A stretch of 64,000 bases of DNA. Origin: Roseiarcus sp963730555 (GTDB lineage Bacteria > Pseudomonadota > Alphaproteobacteria > Rhizobiales > Beijerinckiaceae). The stretch is from NCBI GenBank assembly GCA_963730555.1, contig CAVSSS010000028.1:1-64000 (forward strand), in the 5' to 3' direction. The stretch's first letter is position 1. Each line of letters begins with the position of its first letter. Shown here one piece after another: positions 48,006-58,088 of this stretch. Below the pieces are notes generated by a model. It had not been told where the DNA came from and did no database searches. It saw only the letters and a list, made by a program, of their open reading frames with translations. The translations under genes and the position numbers were made by a program.

Positions 48006-48092
48006 TGCGGCATGACCTGCCGCATATGCCCTCCTTGGGCGTTTCCTCCCTAGACTCAAGGCCGCCGTGGCAACATGGCGGCCTCCTTTTTT
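48006..48092 (+). ncRNA. Candidate small RNA of the alpha-r8 (MmgR/suhB) family
   Basis: About 87 nt in the hutG-hisN gap, on the strand opposite to both genes. It shows hairpin 1 (GCGGCA-TGACC-TGCCGC, 48007-48023), hairpin 2 (GCCC-TCCTT-GGGC, 48028-48040), a single-stranded TTTCCTCCCT at 48042-48051, then a terminator hairpin and T-run. I recall that this decamer is the conserved unpaired core of the alphaproteobacterial MmgR/suhB family, which binds Hfq and limits polyhydroxybutyrate granules in Sinorhizobium. The suhB RNA motif was named for its nearness to inositol-phosphatase genes, and hisN here is one. Length and three-hairpin layout agree. The family call is from memory. Confidence 0.7.
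48059..48092 (+). terminator. Strong intrinsic terminator (plus strand)
   Basis: Perfect 8-bp stem AGGCCGCC / GGCGGCCT with a ten-base loop, followed by CC and six T residues. No plus-strand protein gene ends here, so it points to an RNA gene. Confidence 0.88.
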
Positions 48093-48191
48093 CACCTATT
48101 TCCACCCTCTGCGATTTGTGCGCTGCGCTGGTTCGCGCTGCGGTGCAGCATTCGCCCGGCATTTTCCGGCGTCGCCGTGCCCGCCTCCCCT

Positions 48192-49082
48192 TCATTCGGC
48201 CGCTAAGCGGCCTGCCTCCGGATTGCCGCTGAGGGCCAGCGCCAGCGCTTTCACCGCCGAGAACAGGTCTTCCTGGAGCGCGGGCCATCGTTCGGTTCGG
48301 ACAATCCGGCGCTCGTCGAGGTAGAGAGCACGGGCGATCTCGATTTGAACCGCATGGACGCCGTCCGCCGGCGCGCCGAAATGCTCGGTGATATATCCGC
48401 CGGCGAATGGCTTGTTGCGGCGAACGCGATAACCCGCGCGCTTGAGGCTCGATTCCAGAATGTCCACGATATTGGGCGCCGCGCTTGCGCCATATCGGTC
48501 GCCCAGCACAATATCGAGTCCGCTAACGTCCGCAGCGTTCGAGGGCATCGAGTGGCAGTCCAGCAGGACCGCCACTCCGAACCAACCGCGCGCGCGCTCG
48601 ATCAGGGCCTTCAGTTGCGCGTGATATGGCTGGTACAGCGTCTCGATCCGGCGGAGACCGTCAGCGACCGGGATCGGCTTCCTGTAGATGGGCTGGGCGT
48701 CGCCAACCACCCTGGGAATCGTGCCGAGACCGACCGCAACCCTGAGCGAGCGGGTGTTGGCGAACTCAGGCAGGCGGCCATCGAAAATCTGCGGGTCGAG
48801 TTCGTAGGGCTCCCGGTTCACGTCGAGGTAGGCGCGAGGGAACAGCGCCCGCAAGAGCGGCGCTCCGAGCCCCACGCAAGGCAAAAACAGTTCGTCAACG
48901 AAGGCGTCCTCCGAGCGACGCAGGGTCAGGGGATCCAGGCGGGAGGCGGCAAGGAAGCGTTGAGGATAGGTGGAACCGGAATGGGGCGAACTGAAAACGA
49001 GGGGAGACGCCAAATGCGCCGGCTCGATCGCCTCGAATGCAGGATCGAAGTCCTGGACTACAGTCCCTTCGACCCGTTCCAT
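48192..49082 (-). CDS. N-formylglutamate amidohydrolase family protein
   Basis: Zn-dependent hydrolase related to HutG, releasing formate from N-formylglutamate or acting on a related acyl group. About 296 residues: LVFSSPHSGSTYPQRF (family N-terminal His), LDVNREPYELDPQIFDGRLP, VLLDCHSMPSNAADVSGLDI (metal His) and EHFGAPADGVHAVQIEIARA with LYLDERR (catalytic Glu). There are no other hut genes nearby, so a histidine-degradation role is doubtful. I use the ATG at 49082 with GGAGGGG before it. Divergent from cpdR, an arrangement conserved in Hyphomicrobiales. Confidence 0.87.
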   Translation of the reverse strand: MERVEGTVVQDFDPAFEAIEPAHLASPLVFSSPHSGSTYPQRFLAASRLDPLTLRRSEDAFVDELFLPCVGLGAPLLRALFPRAYLDVNREPYELDPQIFDGRLPEFANTRSLRVAVGLGTIPRVVGDAQPIYRKPIPVADGLRRIETLYQPYHAQLKALIERARGWFGVAVLLDCHSMPSNAADVSGLDIVLGDRYGASAAPNIVDILESSLKRAGYRVRRNKPFAGGYITEHFGAPADGVHAVQIEIARALYLDERRIVRTERWPALQEDLFSAVKALALALSGNPEAGRLAAE

Positions 49083-49226
49083 CACCCCTCCGACCAGCGC
49101 TTGCACCAAGGGCCCAGTTCAGTTCTACCATACCGTCTCAACCCGGCGGGAGGCGAGACTTGTCTGGGTGTTCAATAAATTTTTACTGGGGCGCCGCAAA
49201 GTAGCGAGCCTTGCCAGGGAAGAGTG

Positions 49227-49610
49227 ATGCAGACGCCAGTTGAGATTTCCGCTAAAATCTTGCTTGCGGAGGACGATAACGACATGCGCCGCTTCCTCGT
49301 CAAGGCGCTGCAGAACGCCGGCTACGCCGTGACCTCTTTCGACAATGGGTTGTCCGCCTACAATCGGCTGCGCGAGGAACCGTTCGAGCTCCTCCTGACC
49401 GATATCGTCATGCCGGAGATGGACGGGATCGAGCTTGCTCGCCGGGCCACCGAACTCGACCCGGAAATCAAGGTCATGTTCATCACGGGCTTCGCCGCGG
49501 TAGCGCTTAACTCCGCCAACGCAGCGCCAAAAGACGCCCGCCTCCTCTCCAAGCCCTTCCATCTTCGGGACTTGGTTAACGAAGTGGAGCGGCTGCTCAA
49601 AGCGGCCTGA
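49227..49610 (+). CDS. cpdR: Single-domain response regulator CpdR
   Basis: Receiver that controls ClpXP localisation and regulated proteolysis in the alphaproteobacterial cell cycle. 127 residues with acidic pocket AEDDNDMRRF, phospho-acceptor Asp in LLLTDIVMPEMDGIELARRA, the Thr/Lys switch VMFITGFAAVAL and LSKPFHL. No output domain, as in CpdR. Start: ATG at 49227 (a GTG lies immediately before). The divergent hutG-like gene and LVxxALQxAGYxVT pattern support CpdR over other short receivers. Confidence 0.92.
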   Translation: MQTPVEISAKILLAEDDNDMRRFLVKALQNAGYAVTSFDNGLSAYNRLREEPFELLLTDIVMPEMDGIELARRATELDPEIKVMFITGFAAVALNSANAAPKDARLLSKPFHLRDLVNEVERLLKAA

Positions 49611-49836
49611 CGGTTCGGTGGCCCGGACCCTTCGGGCGTTTTGGGGCGGAATGCGCAAAACGCCGCCTTCAACCGGAAACGTTGTGAAGGTCGACGAAAG
49701 CCCCGGCGGCCCGACCATCCACCTGTTTGCCGAGTTTAACTGCCGCCGCGAGCTCTCCGAAGGGGCGACCTTTCCGATCCGTGGGGTTCTTGGCATTCGG
49801 TCGCCGAGAACCCTAAATCGCCAGGGCGTCTGCGAT

Positions 49837-50289
49837 TTAATATCGATACGGCACGCGGACTGAACAGGAGCCGTAGTTCGGGAAACAATAGAACGGATAG
49901 GCGGCGATCGAGCCCAGATCGGCGACGCCGCCAGCCACTCCGGTCGCGGCAGTGGCGACGGGGTTGCCGTTATAATAGCGACGCCCGTAAGCGTAGTGGC
50001 GATGGGCATAGTGTCGCACGGCGGGATGCTGAGCGGCGGTGGTTCCACTCGGTCCGGCTTCCGCCCAACCTGGCGTGGGCGCCGGCTCGTTGAGAGAAGG
50101 CTGAGCCGCGCTTGCTGTAGATGCAGGCCTTGCTGCAGGCGTCGGGGCCGGCGCGGTTGCGCTCGATGCGGGCGCGGGGTTCGGCGCCGGCGCAGTCGAA
50201 TCAGCGCGCGCGGCGGAAAGAGTCGACACGGACATCAAAGCGGCCGCGCCGAGCGCGATCGCGGAGATTCGAGGAATGCTGTAGGTCAT
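49837..50289 (-). CDS. Secreted Ala/Pro-rich hypothetical protein
   Basis: 150 residues with a signal peptide (MTYSIPRISAIALGAAALMS... ending LSAARA), a low-complexity Ala/Pro/Thr linker (about residues 30-85) and a C-terminal part HYAHRHYAYGRRYYNGNPVA that ends with two Cys (FYCFPNYGSCSV). The His/Tyr-rich piece resembles the start of the next gene's mature protein (50499-51053), so the two may be related. A strong AGGAGG ribosome site precedes the ATG at 50289. Likely exported; role unknown. Confidence 0.7.
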   Translation of the reverse strand: MTYSIPRISAIALGAAALMSVSTLSAARADSTAPAPNPAPASSATAPAPTPAARPASTASAAQPSLNEPAPTPGWAEAGPSGTTAAQHPAVRHYAHRHYAYGRRYYNGNPVATAATGVAGGVADLGSIAAYPFYCFPNYGSCSVRVPYRY

Positions 50290-50441
50290 CACGACCTCCT
50301 GAGCTTGATCGGTTTGTAGGGCCGAGAAGGCCCTTCCTGCTCTAAGAAACACGCGCGCGGACCAAACAGTTCCCCCGCGCTGGTAACAACCTGAGCATGG
50401 CGCCGCTTACTGCGAGTCGTTTCGACCAAGAGGGGTTGGCC

Positions 50442-50470
50442 AAAAAAATCGGGCGGCCCGAAGACCGCCC
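50442..50470 (-). terminator. Intrinsic terminator after the Gly/Tyr-rich gene
   Basis: On the minus strand the stem GGGCGGTC / GGCCGCCC with a TTCG loop is followed by seven T residues, 29 bases after the stop codon of the gene at 50499-51053. Confidence 0.88.
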
Positions 50471-50498
50471 GAAACGAAAAAGTCACCCAAGCCGAGGC

Positions 50499-51053
50499 TT
50501 AGCGGAAGTGCGCGCCGCCGCCGCCGAAATGGCCGCCGCCGAAGTGACCGCCGCCGAGGCCGCCCATGTGGCCGAAGTTGCCGCCGGCGAAGTGCGCGCC
50601 GTACCCGCCTCGACCATAGCCATAGCGGCCGCCATAACCGCCATAGCCACCATATCCCGCGCCATAGCCGTAACCGGGATACCCGTAGCCGAAGCCACCG
50701 TAATACGGCCCGTAGCCGTAGCCGTAGTCGTCACAGGATCCATAGCCATAGCCGTAGCCGCCGCAGTCATAGACGCCGGCCAAGCCCGCTCCAAGGATGC
50801 CGCCAATCACCCCGACAGCGGCCGCGGCGCCAGGGTTGTAGCCATTGCCGTAAGCGTAGCGATGCCCGCGAACGTAGTGATGGGCATAATGGTGGACCGT
50901 GTGGCGTCCGTGGGCGTAGGTGACGCGCCCGTGAATAGCGTTCACGGGGTGATGAACGACAGTCGCCGCACTCACCGCAGCGAGCGGCGAAGACAACAAA
51001 AAAGCTGCCGCGCCAAGCGCGAGAGCTGAAACTCGACCAGCACCAACAGTCAT
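50499..51053 (-). CDS. Secreted Gly/Tyr/His-rich protein
   Basis: 184 residues. Signal peptide (LALGAAAFLLSSPLAAVSAA), a His-rich region HGRHTVHHYAHHYVRGHRYA, a Gly/Ala hydrophobic stretch, then a long Gly-Tyr repeat region (GYGYGYGSCDDYGYGYGPYY and following) and a Gly-His tail GGGHFGGGHFGGGGAHFR. Such composition suits an exported, possibly metal-binding or surface-associated protein; no catalytic domain is visible. It has its own terminator. Low complexity means homology searches may mislead. Confidence 0.75.
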   Translation of the reverse strand: MTVGAGRVSALALGAAAFLLSSPLAAVSAATVVHHPVNAIHGRVTYAHGRHTVHHYAHHYVRGHRYAYGNGYNPGAAAAVGVIGGILGAGLAGVYDCGGYGYGYGSCDDYGYGYGPYYGGFGYGYPGYGYGAGYGGYGGYGGRYGYGRGGYGAHFAGGNFGHMGGLGGGHFGGGHFGGGGAHFR

Positions 51054-51425
51054 GGCGAAATTCCCTTCAGGCTGGCGACGCAGCAGCGCCGCAGAAACGT
51101 CTTCGTTTTATTTTACATAGGTCGGCGTTACTGACAGACAAGATCCAAGCCAATCACAATCTCGCGCGTTCCTCATTTCTGAAGTCTTCAACGTCGCAAA
51201 TGGCCAAAGGATCCGATTAAATTAAAGTTTAGGGTGAAGGGATTTCCACCCTAATACTTGAGGCGTGCGCTGTCTTAGCGCTGAGGTAACCTGCACCGTC
51301 TCGCAGAGCTCTGACGAGCGGCGCTCATCCGCACGAATCCACCTGGCTGATCGCCCTGTCTGACTAACGCGCGAGGTCGCCGTTCCAACGCCCAGTTTGG
51401 TCGCCAAAACCTGCACTCTGGGCCC
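51054..51425. other. Gap upstream of the groESL promoter
   Basis: These 370 bases separate the divergent secreted-protein gene from the groESL promoter. An AT-rich stretch at 51100-51240 (tttattttacatag, aaattaaagtttaggg) may hold the promoter of the minus-strand gene. I see no gene or stable RNA. Confidence 0.45.
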
Positions 51426-51454
51426 TTGACGTCGGCGTGCATGACCCCTAACTG
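51426..51454 (+). promoter_or_regulatory. groESL promoter
   Basis: TTGACG and TAACTG spaced by 17 bases end eight bases before the CIRCE element, placing the start site at its edge. The same stretch reads CCTTGAC...CCCCTAA, close to a heat-shock sigma (RpoH) promoter, so it may be used by both sigma factors. Confidence 0.5.
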
Positions 51455-51461
51455 AGCGCCG

Positions 51462-51488
51462 TTAGCACTCACCAAGATTGAGTGCCAA
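51462..51488 (+). promoter_or_regulatory. CIRCE operator (HrcA binding site)
   Basis: TTAGCACTC, nine bases, GAGTGCCAA. This matches the nine-nine-nine CIRCE inverted repeat at 17 of 18 arm positions. It lies 51 bases before groES, so the operon is HrcA-repressed. Confidence 0.95.
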
Positions 51489-51538
51489 ACTGTCCGTCCG
51501 CGCGCCCAACCCGGGCGATTTCGAAAGAGGAAACATTC

Positions 51539-51856
51539 ATGAAATTCCGTCCCCTGCATGACCGCGTCGTCGTCCGTCGCATCGAAGGCGAGGAAAAGAC
51601 GAAGGGCGGCATCATCATCCCGGACACCGCCAAGGAGAAGCCGCAAGAGGGCGAGATCATCGCCGCGGGCCCGGGCGCCCGTGATGAAAGCGGCAAGCTC
51701 GTCCCCTTGGACGTGAAGGCCGGCGACCGAGTGCTGTTCGGCAAGTGGAGCGGCACCGAGGTTAAAATCGATGGCGAGGAGCTCCTCATCATGAAGGAGT
51801 CCGACATCATGGGCGTGGTCGAGGGCGCCTCCTCCACGTCCAAGAAAGCCGCCTAA
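51539..51856 (+). CDS. groES: Co-chaperonin GroES
   Basis: Heptameric lid of the GroEL chamber. 105 residues: MKFRPLHDRVVVRRIEGEEK, the mobile loop KTKGGIIIPDTAKEKPQEGE, and the roof region SGKLVPLDVKAGDRVLFGKW. Ribosome site AGAGGAAA. The C-terminus is about seven residues longer than usual (GASSTSKKAA). Followed after 38 bases by groEL and controlled by the upstream CIRCE. Confidence 0.97.
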   Translation: MKFRPLHDRVVVRRIEGEEKTKGGIIIPDTAKEKPQEGEIIAAGPGARDESGKLVPLDVKAGDRVLFGKWSGTEVKIDGEELLIMKESDIMGVVEGASSTSKKAA

Positions 51857-51894
51857 TCTCAATCTGATCAACTTTTTGCCGAGGAACTGAAGCA

Positions 51895-53535
<1,641 letters not shown>

Positions 53536-53566
53536 AGTCCACGAAACCCGATATTGGGAGCAGGAA

Positions 53567-53592
53567 GGGCGGCCGAACGGCCGCCCTTTTTG
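53567..53592 (+). terminator. Intrinsic terminator of groESL
   Basis: Stem GGGCGGCC / GGCCGCCC with a GAAC loop and a T5 run, 32 bases after the groEL stop. Confidence 0.93.
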
Positions 53593-53724
53593 TTTGCTGG
53601 CGCCCGCGTCCCTTCCATCACGCCCTGAGAGGCGCCGCAATTGTATGCCACGGCGCCCAATTTAGCGGCGTAGGCTTGACCTGCGCTCGCCATAACGGGG
53701 GGAAAGCGCCCCCCTGACAATCAG

Positions 53725-54822
53725 TTGGACGCCGCCCGGGCGCGATCGACGCTACTGGCACGGGCGTTGCAGAACGGATCCCAAAGACCGACCGTCAATC
53801 GTGAGGTGGTGTTGGAGCCGGCCGACCTCGAACTGATTCATCTCACCAAACGATATGGCGCCGCGACCGCGGTCGATTCGATCGATCTCAAGGTTCCCGC
53901 CGGCGCCTATTGCTGTCTGCTCGGACCGTCGGGCTGCGGCAAGACGTCGACGCTCAGAATGATCGCAGGCCACGAGAGCGCGACGGAAGGAGATATCCTC
54001 ATCGGCGCGACCAACGTCACGGAATTGCCGCCAGCGAAGCGCGGCACGGCCATGATGTTCCAGAGCTACGCGCTCTTCCCCCATCTCTCCTGCGTCGACA
54101 ACGTCGCCTTTTCGCTCAAGATGAAGGGCGTCGACAAGGCGACGCGGCGCAGACAAGCGATGGAGTTCCTCGAACTCGTCGCCATGACCCAATACGCCGA
54201 GCGCGTGCCGGCGCAATTGTCCGGCGGCCAGCAGCAGCGCGTCGCGCTCGCCAGGGCGCTGGTCACCGATCCCCAGATCTTGCTGTTGGACGAGCCGTTG
54301 TCTGCGCTCGACCCCTTCTTAAGGGTGCGGATGCGAGCCGAGCTTCGTCGCTTCCAAAGACAACTCAAAATCCCTTTCATCCACGTCACGCACGGCCAGG
54401 ACGAGGCTCTCGCGCTGGCAGATCTTGTTGTCGTGATGAACAAGGGACGCATAGAACAAGTCGCCACTCCACACGACCTGTTCGAGAAACCGGCGACAGA
54501 ATTCATCGCGCGCTTTCTCGGCGGCCATAATGTGATCGCGACGGCGCTCGGTCCTATCGCCGTGCGCGCCGACCGGATCATATTACGCCCCAGCAGCAGC
54601 GGCGCCGGGGCGAACGAGGCGCGGCTCGTCGCAGCGGTGCGCGCGATCGAATACCAAGGCGCGCATTATCAGGTCGCGCTCGACCATCCGGGCCATTCCG
54701 AACTGACCGCCCTCGTCAGCGATGAAAATTTCGCCGGCGCGCCGTTCAACGTCGGCGACAGCGTGTCTGTTCTGTGGTCCGACAAGGACGTCCACGCGCT
54801 TGCCGCGGCGTCGTCAATCTAA
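53725..54822 (+). CDS. ABC importer ATPase, polyamine type (PotA-like)
   Basis: 365 residues: Walker A LGPSGCGKTSTLRMIAGHES, Q-loop MMFQSYALFPHLSCVDNVAF, signature LSGGQQQRVALARAL, Walker B ILLLDEPLSALD, switch His in IHVTHGQDEAL, then a C-terminal TOBE-like regulatory domain (NVIATALGPIAVRADRIILR). First gene of a four-gene importer. The apparent start is a TTG at 53725, without a clear ribosome site; the conserved protein begins only near residue 34 (LELIHLTKRYG), so a later GTG is possible. Confidence 0.9.
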   Translation: MDAARARSTLLARALQNGSQRPTVNREVVLEPADLELIHLTKRYGAATAVDSIDLKVPAGAYCCLLGPSGCGKTSTLRMIAGHESATEGDILIGATNVTELPPAKRGTAMMFQSYALFPHLSCVDNVAFSLKMKGVDKATRRRQAMEFLELVAMTQYAERVPAQLSGGQQQRVALARALVTDPQILLLDEPLSALDPFLRVRMRAELRRFQRQLKIPFIHVTHGQDEALALADLVVVMNKGRIEQVATPHDLFEKPATEFIARFLGGHNVIATALGPIAVRADRIILRPSSSGAGANEARLVAAVRAIEYQGAHYQVALDHPGHSELTALVSDENFAGAPFNVGDSVSVLWSDKDVHALAAASSI

Positions 54823-54845
54823 GCGAACCCTCGGAGGAGAGAACG

Positions 54846-56138
54846 ATGTCCAAGCATACCAAGTCAGCGAAGGGTCTGAGCCGCCGCGCTGTGCTCAAGG
54901 GAGCCGCGGGCCTCGCCGGCGCCGCTGCCGGCTCGGGCGCGATCACCGGGTTCCCCGCCGTCTGGTCCCAGGAAGACAAGGTGCTGCGTTACCTCGGCAC
55001 GGCGGTCAACCAATCCGACGACATGACCAAGAAGGTGAAGGAAGACACCGGCATCACGATCCAGAACATTGTCGCCACCACCGACGACGTGACCAAGCGG
55101 GTGATCACTCAGCCGAACTCGTTCGACGTTCTCGACACCGAATACTTCAGCCTCAAGAAGCTGGTGCCCTCGGGCAACATCCTGCCCATGGACGCCAAGA
55201 AGATCAAGGAATTCGACAATATCACGCCGGTCTTCACCAAAGGCCAATTGCCCAACGGCAAGGTCATCGGCGACCAAGGCACGGCGCCCAAGAAAGTGAT
55301 GTTTGTCGAAGGCCCGCACTCGACCACGTTCTCGAAGACGCCGACCGAATGGGTGACGCTGATTCCGACCGTCTACAACGCCGACACGCTCGGCATCCGC
55401 CCCGACCTCATCAAGCGGCCGATCGAGCACTGGTCCGAATTGCTCAACCCAGAGTTCAAGGGCAAGGCGGCCATCCTCAACATTCCCTCGATCGGCATCA
55501 TGGACGCCGCAATGGTGGTCGAATCGCTCGGCAAGTACAAATATCCCGACAAGGGCAACATGACCAAGCCCGAGATTGACATGACCATGGGCGTGCTCAC
55601 CGAGGCCAAGAAGGCTGGCCAGTTCCGCGCCTTCTGGAAAGATTTCAACGAGAGCGTCAACCTTATGGCGTCGGGCGAGACCGTCATCCAGTCGATGTGG
55701 TCGCCAGCGGTGACCGCAGTGCGCACCAAGGGCATTCCTTGTGTGTTCCAGCCGCTGAAAGAAGGCTATCGGTCTTGGGCTTCGGGCTTCTGCATGTCGA
55801 AGGGCGTGACTCCGAAGCAGGCGGATATGATCTATGAGTTCGTCAACTGGTACCTGTCCGGATGGGCGGGGGCCTATCTCAACCGGCAGGGCTATTATTC
55901 CGCCGTGCTCTCGACCGCCAAGGCCCATATGGAGCCCTACGAATGGGCCTATTGGATGGAGGGCAAGCCGGCGGAAAAGGACATCCACGGGCCGGACGGC
56001 TCGCTCCTGGAAAAGGCCGGGGCGACGCGCGATGGCGGGTCCTACGACGAGCGCATGGGCAGTGTCGCCTGCTGGAACGCGGTCATGGACGAGAACGACT
56101 ACATGGTCCGCAAATGGAATGAGTTCATCGCCGCGTGA
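54846..56138 (+). CDS. ABC importer substrate-binding protein, Tat-exported (PotD-like)
   Basis: 430 residues with a twin-arginine signal (KGLSRRAVLKGAAGLAGAAA) suggesting export in folded form. The mature part follows the family 1/PotD fold: DVTKRVITQPNSFDVLDTEY, MASGETVIQSMWSPAVTAVR, FVNWYLSGWAGAYLNRQGYY. It begins 23 bases after the ATPase stop, with GGAGGAG before the ATG at 54846. The ligand may be a polyamine or another small cation; the pocket residues cannot be judged here. Confidence 0.9.
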   Translation: MSKHTKSAKGLSRRAVLKGAAGLAGAAAGSGAITGFPAVWSQEDKVLRYLGTAVNQSDDMTKKVKEDTGITIQNIVATTDDVTKRVITQPNSFDVLDTEYFSLKKLVPSGNILPMDAKKIKEFDNITPVFTKGQLPNGKVIGDQGTAPKKVMFVEGPHSTTFSKTPTEWVTLIPTVYNADTLGIRPDLIKRPIEHWSELLNPEFKGKAAILNIPSIGIMDAAMVVESLGKYKYPDKGNMTKPEIDMTMGVLTEAKKAGQFRAFWKDFNESVNLMASGETVIQSMWSPAVTAVRTKGIPCVFQPLKEGYRSWASGFCMSKGVTPKQADMIYEFVNWYLSGWAGAYLNRQGYYSAVLSTAKAHMEPYEWAYWMEGKPAEKDIHGPDGSLLEKAGATRDGGSYDERMGSVACWNAVMDENDYMVRKWNEFIAA

Positions 56139-56163
56139 GACGAACTGGCTTGCTGGCCTCGGT

Positions 56164-56233
56164 GTCACCGCCGCGAAAGCGGGGGTCCATGCCGCCGCCT
56201 CCAGCGCTGGATGCCCGCTTTCGCGGGCATGAC
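56164..56233. repeat. REP-like palindrome inside the importer operon
   Basis: The arms CCGCGAAAGCGGGGGTCCA and TGGATGCCCGCTTTCGCGGG form a long imperfect hairpin about 70 bases across, between the binding-protein stop and the first permease. This is a widespread intergenic repeat type; between a highly and a lowly expressed gene of one operon it may stabilise the upstream message. Confidence 0.8.
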
Positions 56234-56256
56234 ATCAGAGCAACCTGCGTTTTCCG

Positions 56257-57201
56257 ATGACCGCAGCCGCCGACACGACGACAGTCGCCGCGACGAACCC
56301 AGCCGCGGCCGCCGCCGAGCCCGCCATCGGGGGCCGTGGCGTTCCCGGCTGGCTTCAGGCGACGCCGTTCGCGCTCGTCTTTCTTGCCTTCTTCATCATC
56401 CCGCTCATCCTCGTCGTCATCGTCAGTTTCTGGGACTACAACGATTATGAGATGATCGCGCGATTCACGACGCGCAGCTACACCGAGAATTTCGAGGGTT
56501 GCCTCACACAGCTCCCTGACCTCTGCACAATCCTCAAAACCTATCTCTCGACCGCGAAGTTCTGCTTCATGGTCTGGCTGACGACGCTCGTCATCGGCTT
56601 CACCGTCGCCTATTTCCTCGCCTTCCATATCCGCTCGACGACGACGCAAATGGCGCTCTTCCTCGTCTGCACCATTCCGTTCTGGACGTCGAACGTCATC
56701 CGCATGATCTCGTGGATCCCGCTGCTCGGCCGCAACGGGCTTGTCAACCTCGCTCTCACGCGAGCCCACATTGTCGACAAGCCAGTCGAATGGCTGCTCT
56801 ATTCACCCTTCTCCGTGACGCTCGCCTTCACCCACCTTTTCACCTTCTTCATGGTGGTGCCGATCTTCAATTCGATGATGCGCATCGACAAGCGTCTCAT
56901 CGAAGCGGCTTACGATTCGGGCGCGTCTGGCTGGCAGACGCTGTGGAATCTGATCATTCCCTTGTCGAAGCCCGGCATCGTCATCGGCTCGATCTTCGTC
57001 GTGACGATCGTGATGGGCGACTTCATCACCTTCGACGTGATGGGCGGCGAGCAGATCGCCTCCGCCGGAAAGGTGGTGGAGACGCGCCTCAACGCCCTGC
57101 AGTTTCCCCCCGCGGCGGCGAACGCAGTCATTCTCTTGGCCGTCACGCTCCTCATCATCACCGCGCTCAACCGGGTCGTCGACGTGCAGAAGGAGCTCTG
57201 A
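56257..57201 (+). CDS. ABC importer permease (PotB-like)
   Basis: 314 residues, six membrane segments (FALVFLAFFIIPLILVVIVS is the first), and the EAA loop IEAAYDSGASGWQTLWNLIIP with PLSKPGIVIG. The N-terminus has an Ala/Thr-rich leader before the first helix. After the repeat element and followed after two bases by the second permease. Confidence 0.92.
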   Translation: MTAAADTTTVAATNPAAAAAEPAIGGRGVPGWLQATPFALVFLAFFIIPLILVVIVSFWDYNDYEMIARFTTRSYTENFEGCLTQLPDLCTILKTYLSTAKFCFMVWLTTLVIGFTVAYFLAFHIRSTTTQMALFLVCTIPFWTSNVIRMISWIPLLGRNGLVNLALTRAHIVDKPVEWLLYSPFSVTLAFTHLFTFFMVVPIFNSMMRIDKRLIEAAYDSGASGWQTLWNLIIPLSKPGIVIGSIFVVTIVMGDFITFDVMGGEQIASAGKVVETRLNALQFPPAAANAVILLAVTLLIITALNRVVDVQKEL

Positions 57202-57203
57202 AG

Positions 57204-58088
57204 ATGGGCGAGGGACGCTCTCCCGCCTTCTATTGGCTCGCGGCCTTCTTTGCGGCTTTCGTGCTGTTCCTCTACGGGCCCATGATCGTCATCTTCATCC
57301 TGTCGTTCCAGGGTCCGACCGGCGGCCTCACCTTTCCGATGGTCGGGGTGTCGCTCCACTGGTTCGAGCGGCTGTGGACCGGCGGCGGCATCGTCGACAT
57401 CCACGACGCCTTCCTGCGCTCGCTCGAGCTCGGCGTCATGGTGATGATCCTGACCGTGCTCCTGTCGCTCTCGGCCGGTCTGGCGTTCCGCAAAAGGTTT
57501 CCGGGCGCCCGGCTCCTGTTCTTCGTCGCGGTCGCGAGCCTCATTGTGCCCTCGATCGTCACTTCTCTCGGCATCGGGCTCGAGTTCCGCCTGCTCGACG
57601 ATTTTATCAAGAATCATGGGCCGGCCTGGCTGGCCGACGACCTGAAGACGACAATGGGGCTGTTCACCTCCGGCCTCGGCGCACATCTCACCTGGACGTT
57701 GCCCTTTGGGCTTCTGGTCATGTTCGCGATCTTCAATCGCTTCGACAATCGCTTCGAAGAGGCGGCGCGCGACCTCGGGGCGACGCCGTGGCAGACTCTG
57801 CGGTATGTCGTTCTGCCCATCATCCTGCCTTCCGTGATCGGCGTCGGGCTGTTCGGCTTCACGCTCTCCTGGGACGAGATTGCGCGATCGAGCCAGGCGA
57901 TGGGTGAGCACAATACGCTGCCGATGGAGTTGCAGGCGCTGACCACGACGGTGACGACGCCTGAGATTTACGCCCTCGGCACGGCGACGACGGGCGTCTC
58001 CTTCGCCGTGATCGCGCTGGCGCTCATGGCGATCACGCTCATTCGCTCCCGGCAAACTCGCCACGGGTCCGACGCCGGCCAGGCGTAA
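57204..58088 (+). CDS. ABC importer permease (PotC-like)
   Basis: 294 residues with six membrane segments and the EAA loop EEAARDLGATPWQTLRYVVLP followed by IILPSVIGVGLFGFTLSWDE, the typical PotC pattern including SWDE. The ATG at 57204 lies two bases after the previous stop, so translation is coupled. It completes the importer operon (ATPase, receptor, permeases). Confidence 0.93.
   Translation: MGEGRSPAFYWLAAFFAAFVLFLYGPMIVIFILSFQGPTGGLTFPMVGVSLHWFERLWTGGGIVDIHDAFLRSLELGVMVMILTVLLSLSAGLAFRKRFPGARLLFFVAVASLIVPSIVTSLGIGLEFRLLDDFIKNHGPAWLADDLKTTMGLFTSGLGAHLTWTLPFGLLVMFAIFNRFDNRFEEAARDLGATPWQTLRYVVLPIILPSVIGVGLFGFTLSWDEIARSSQAMGEHNTLPMELQALTTTVTTPEIYALGTATTGVSFAVIALALMAITLIRSRQTRHGSDAGQA

Noticed and set aside
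49611..49836. A tRNA or small gene after cpdR
   Set aside because: No acceptor stem, T-loop or anticodon arm can be formed, and the short plus-strand open frame has no domain or ribosome site.
54864..56168. Minus-strand open frame of about 434 codons over the binding-protein gene
   Set aside because: The plus-strand protein has a Tat signal and family motifs; the antisense peptide has none.
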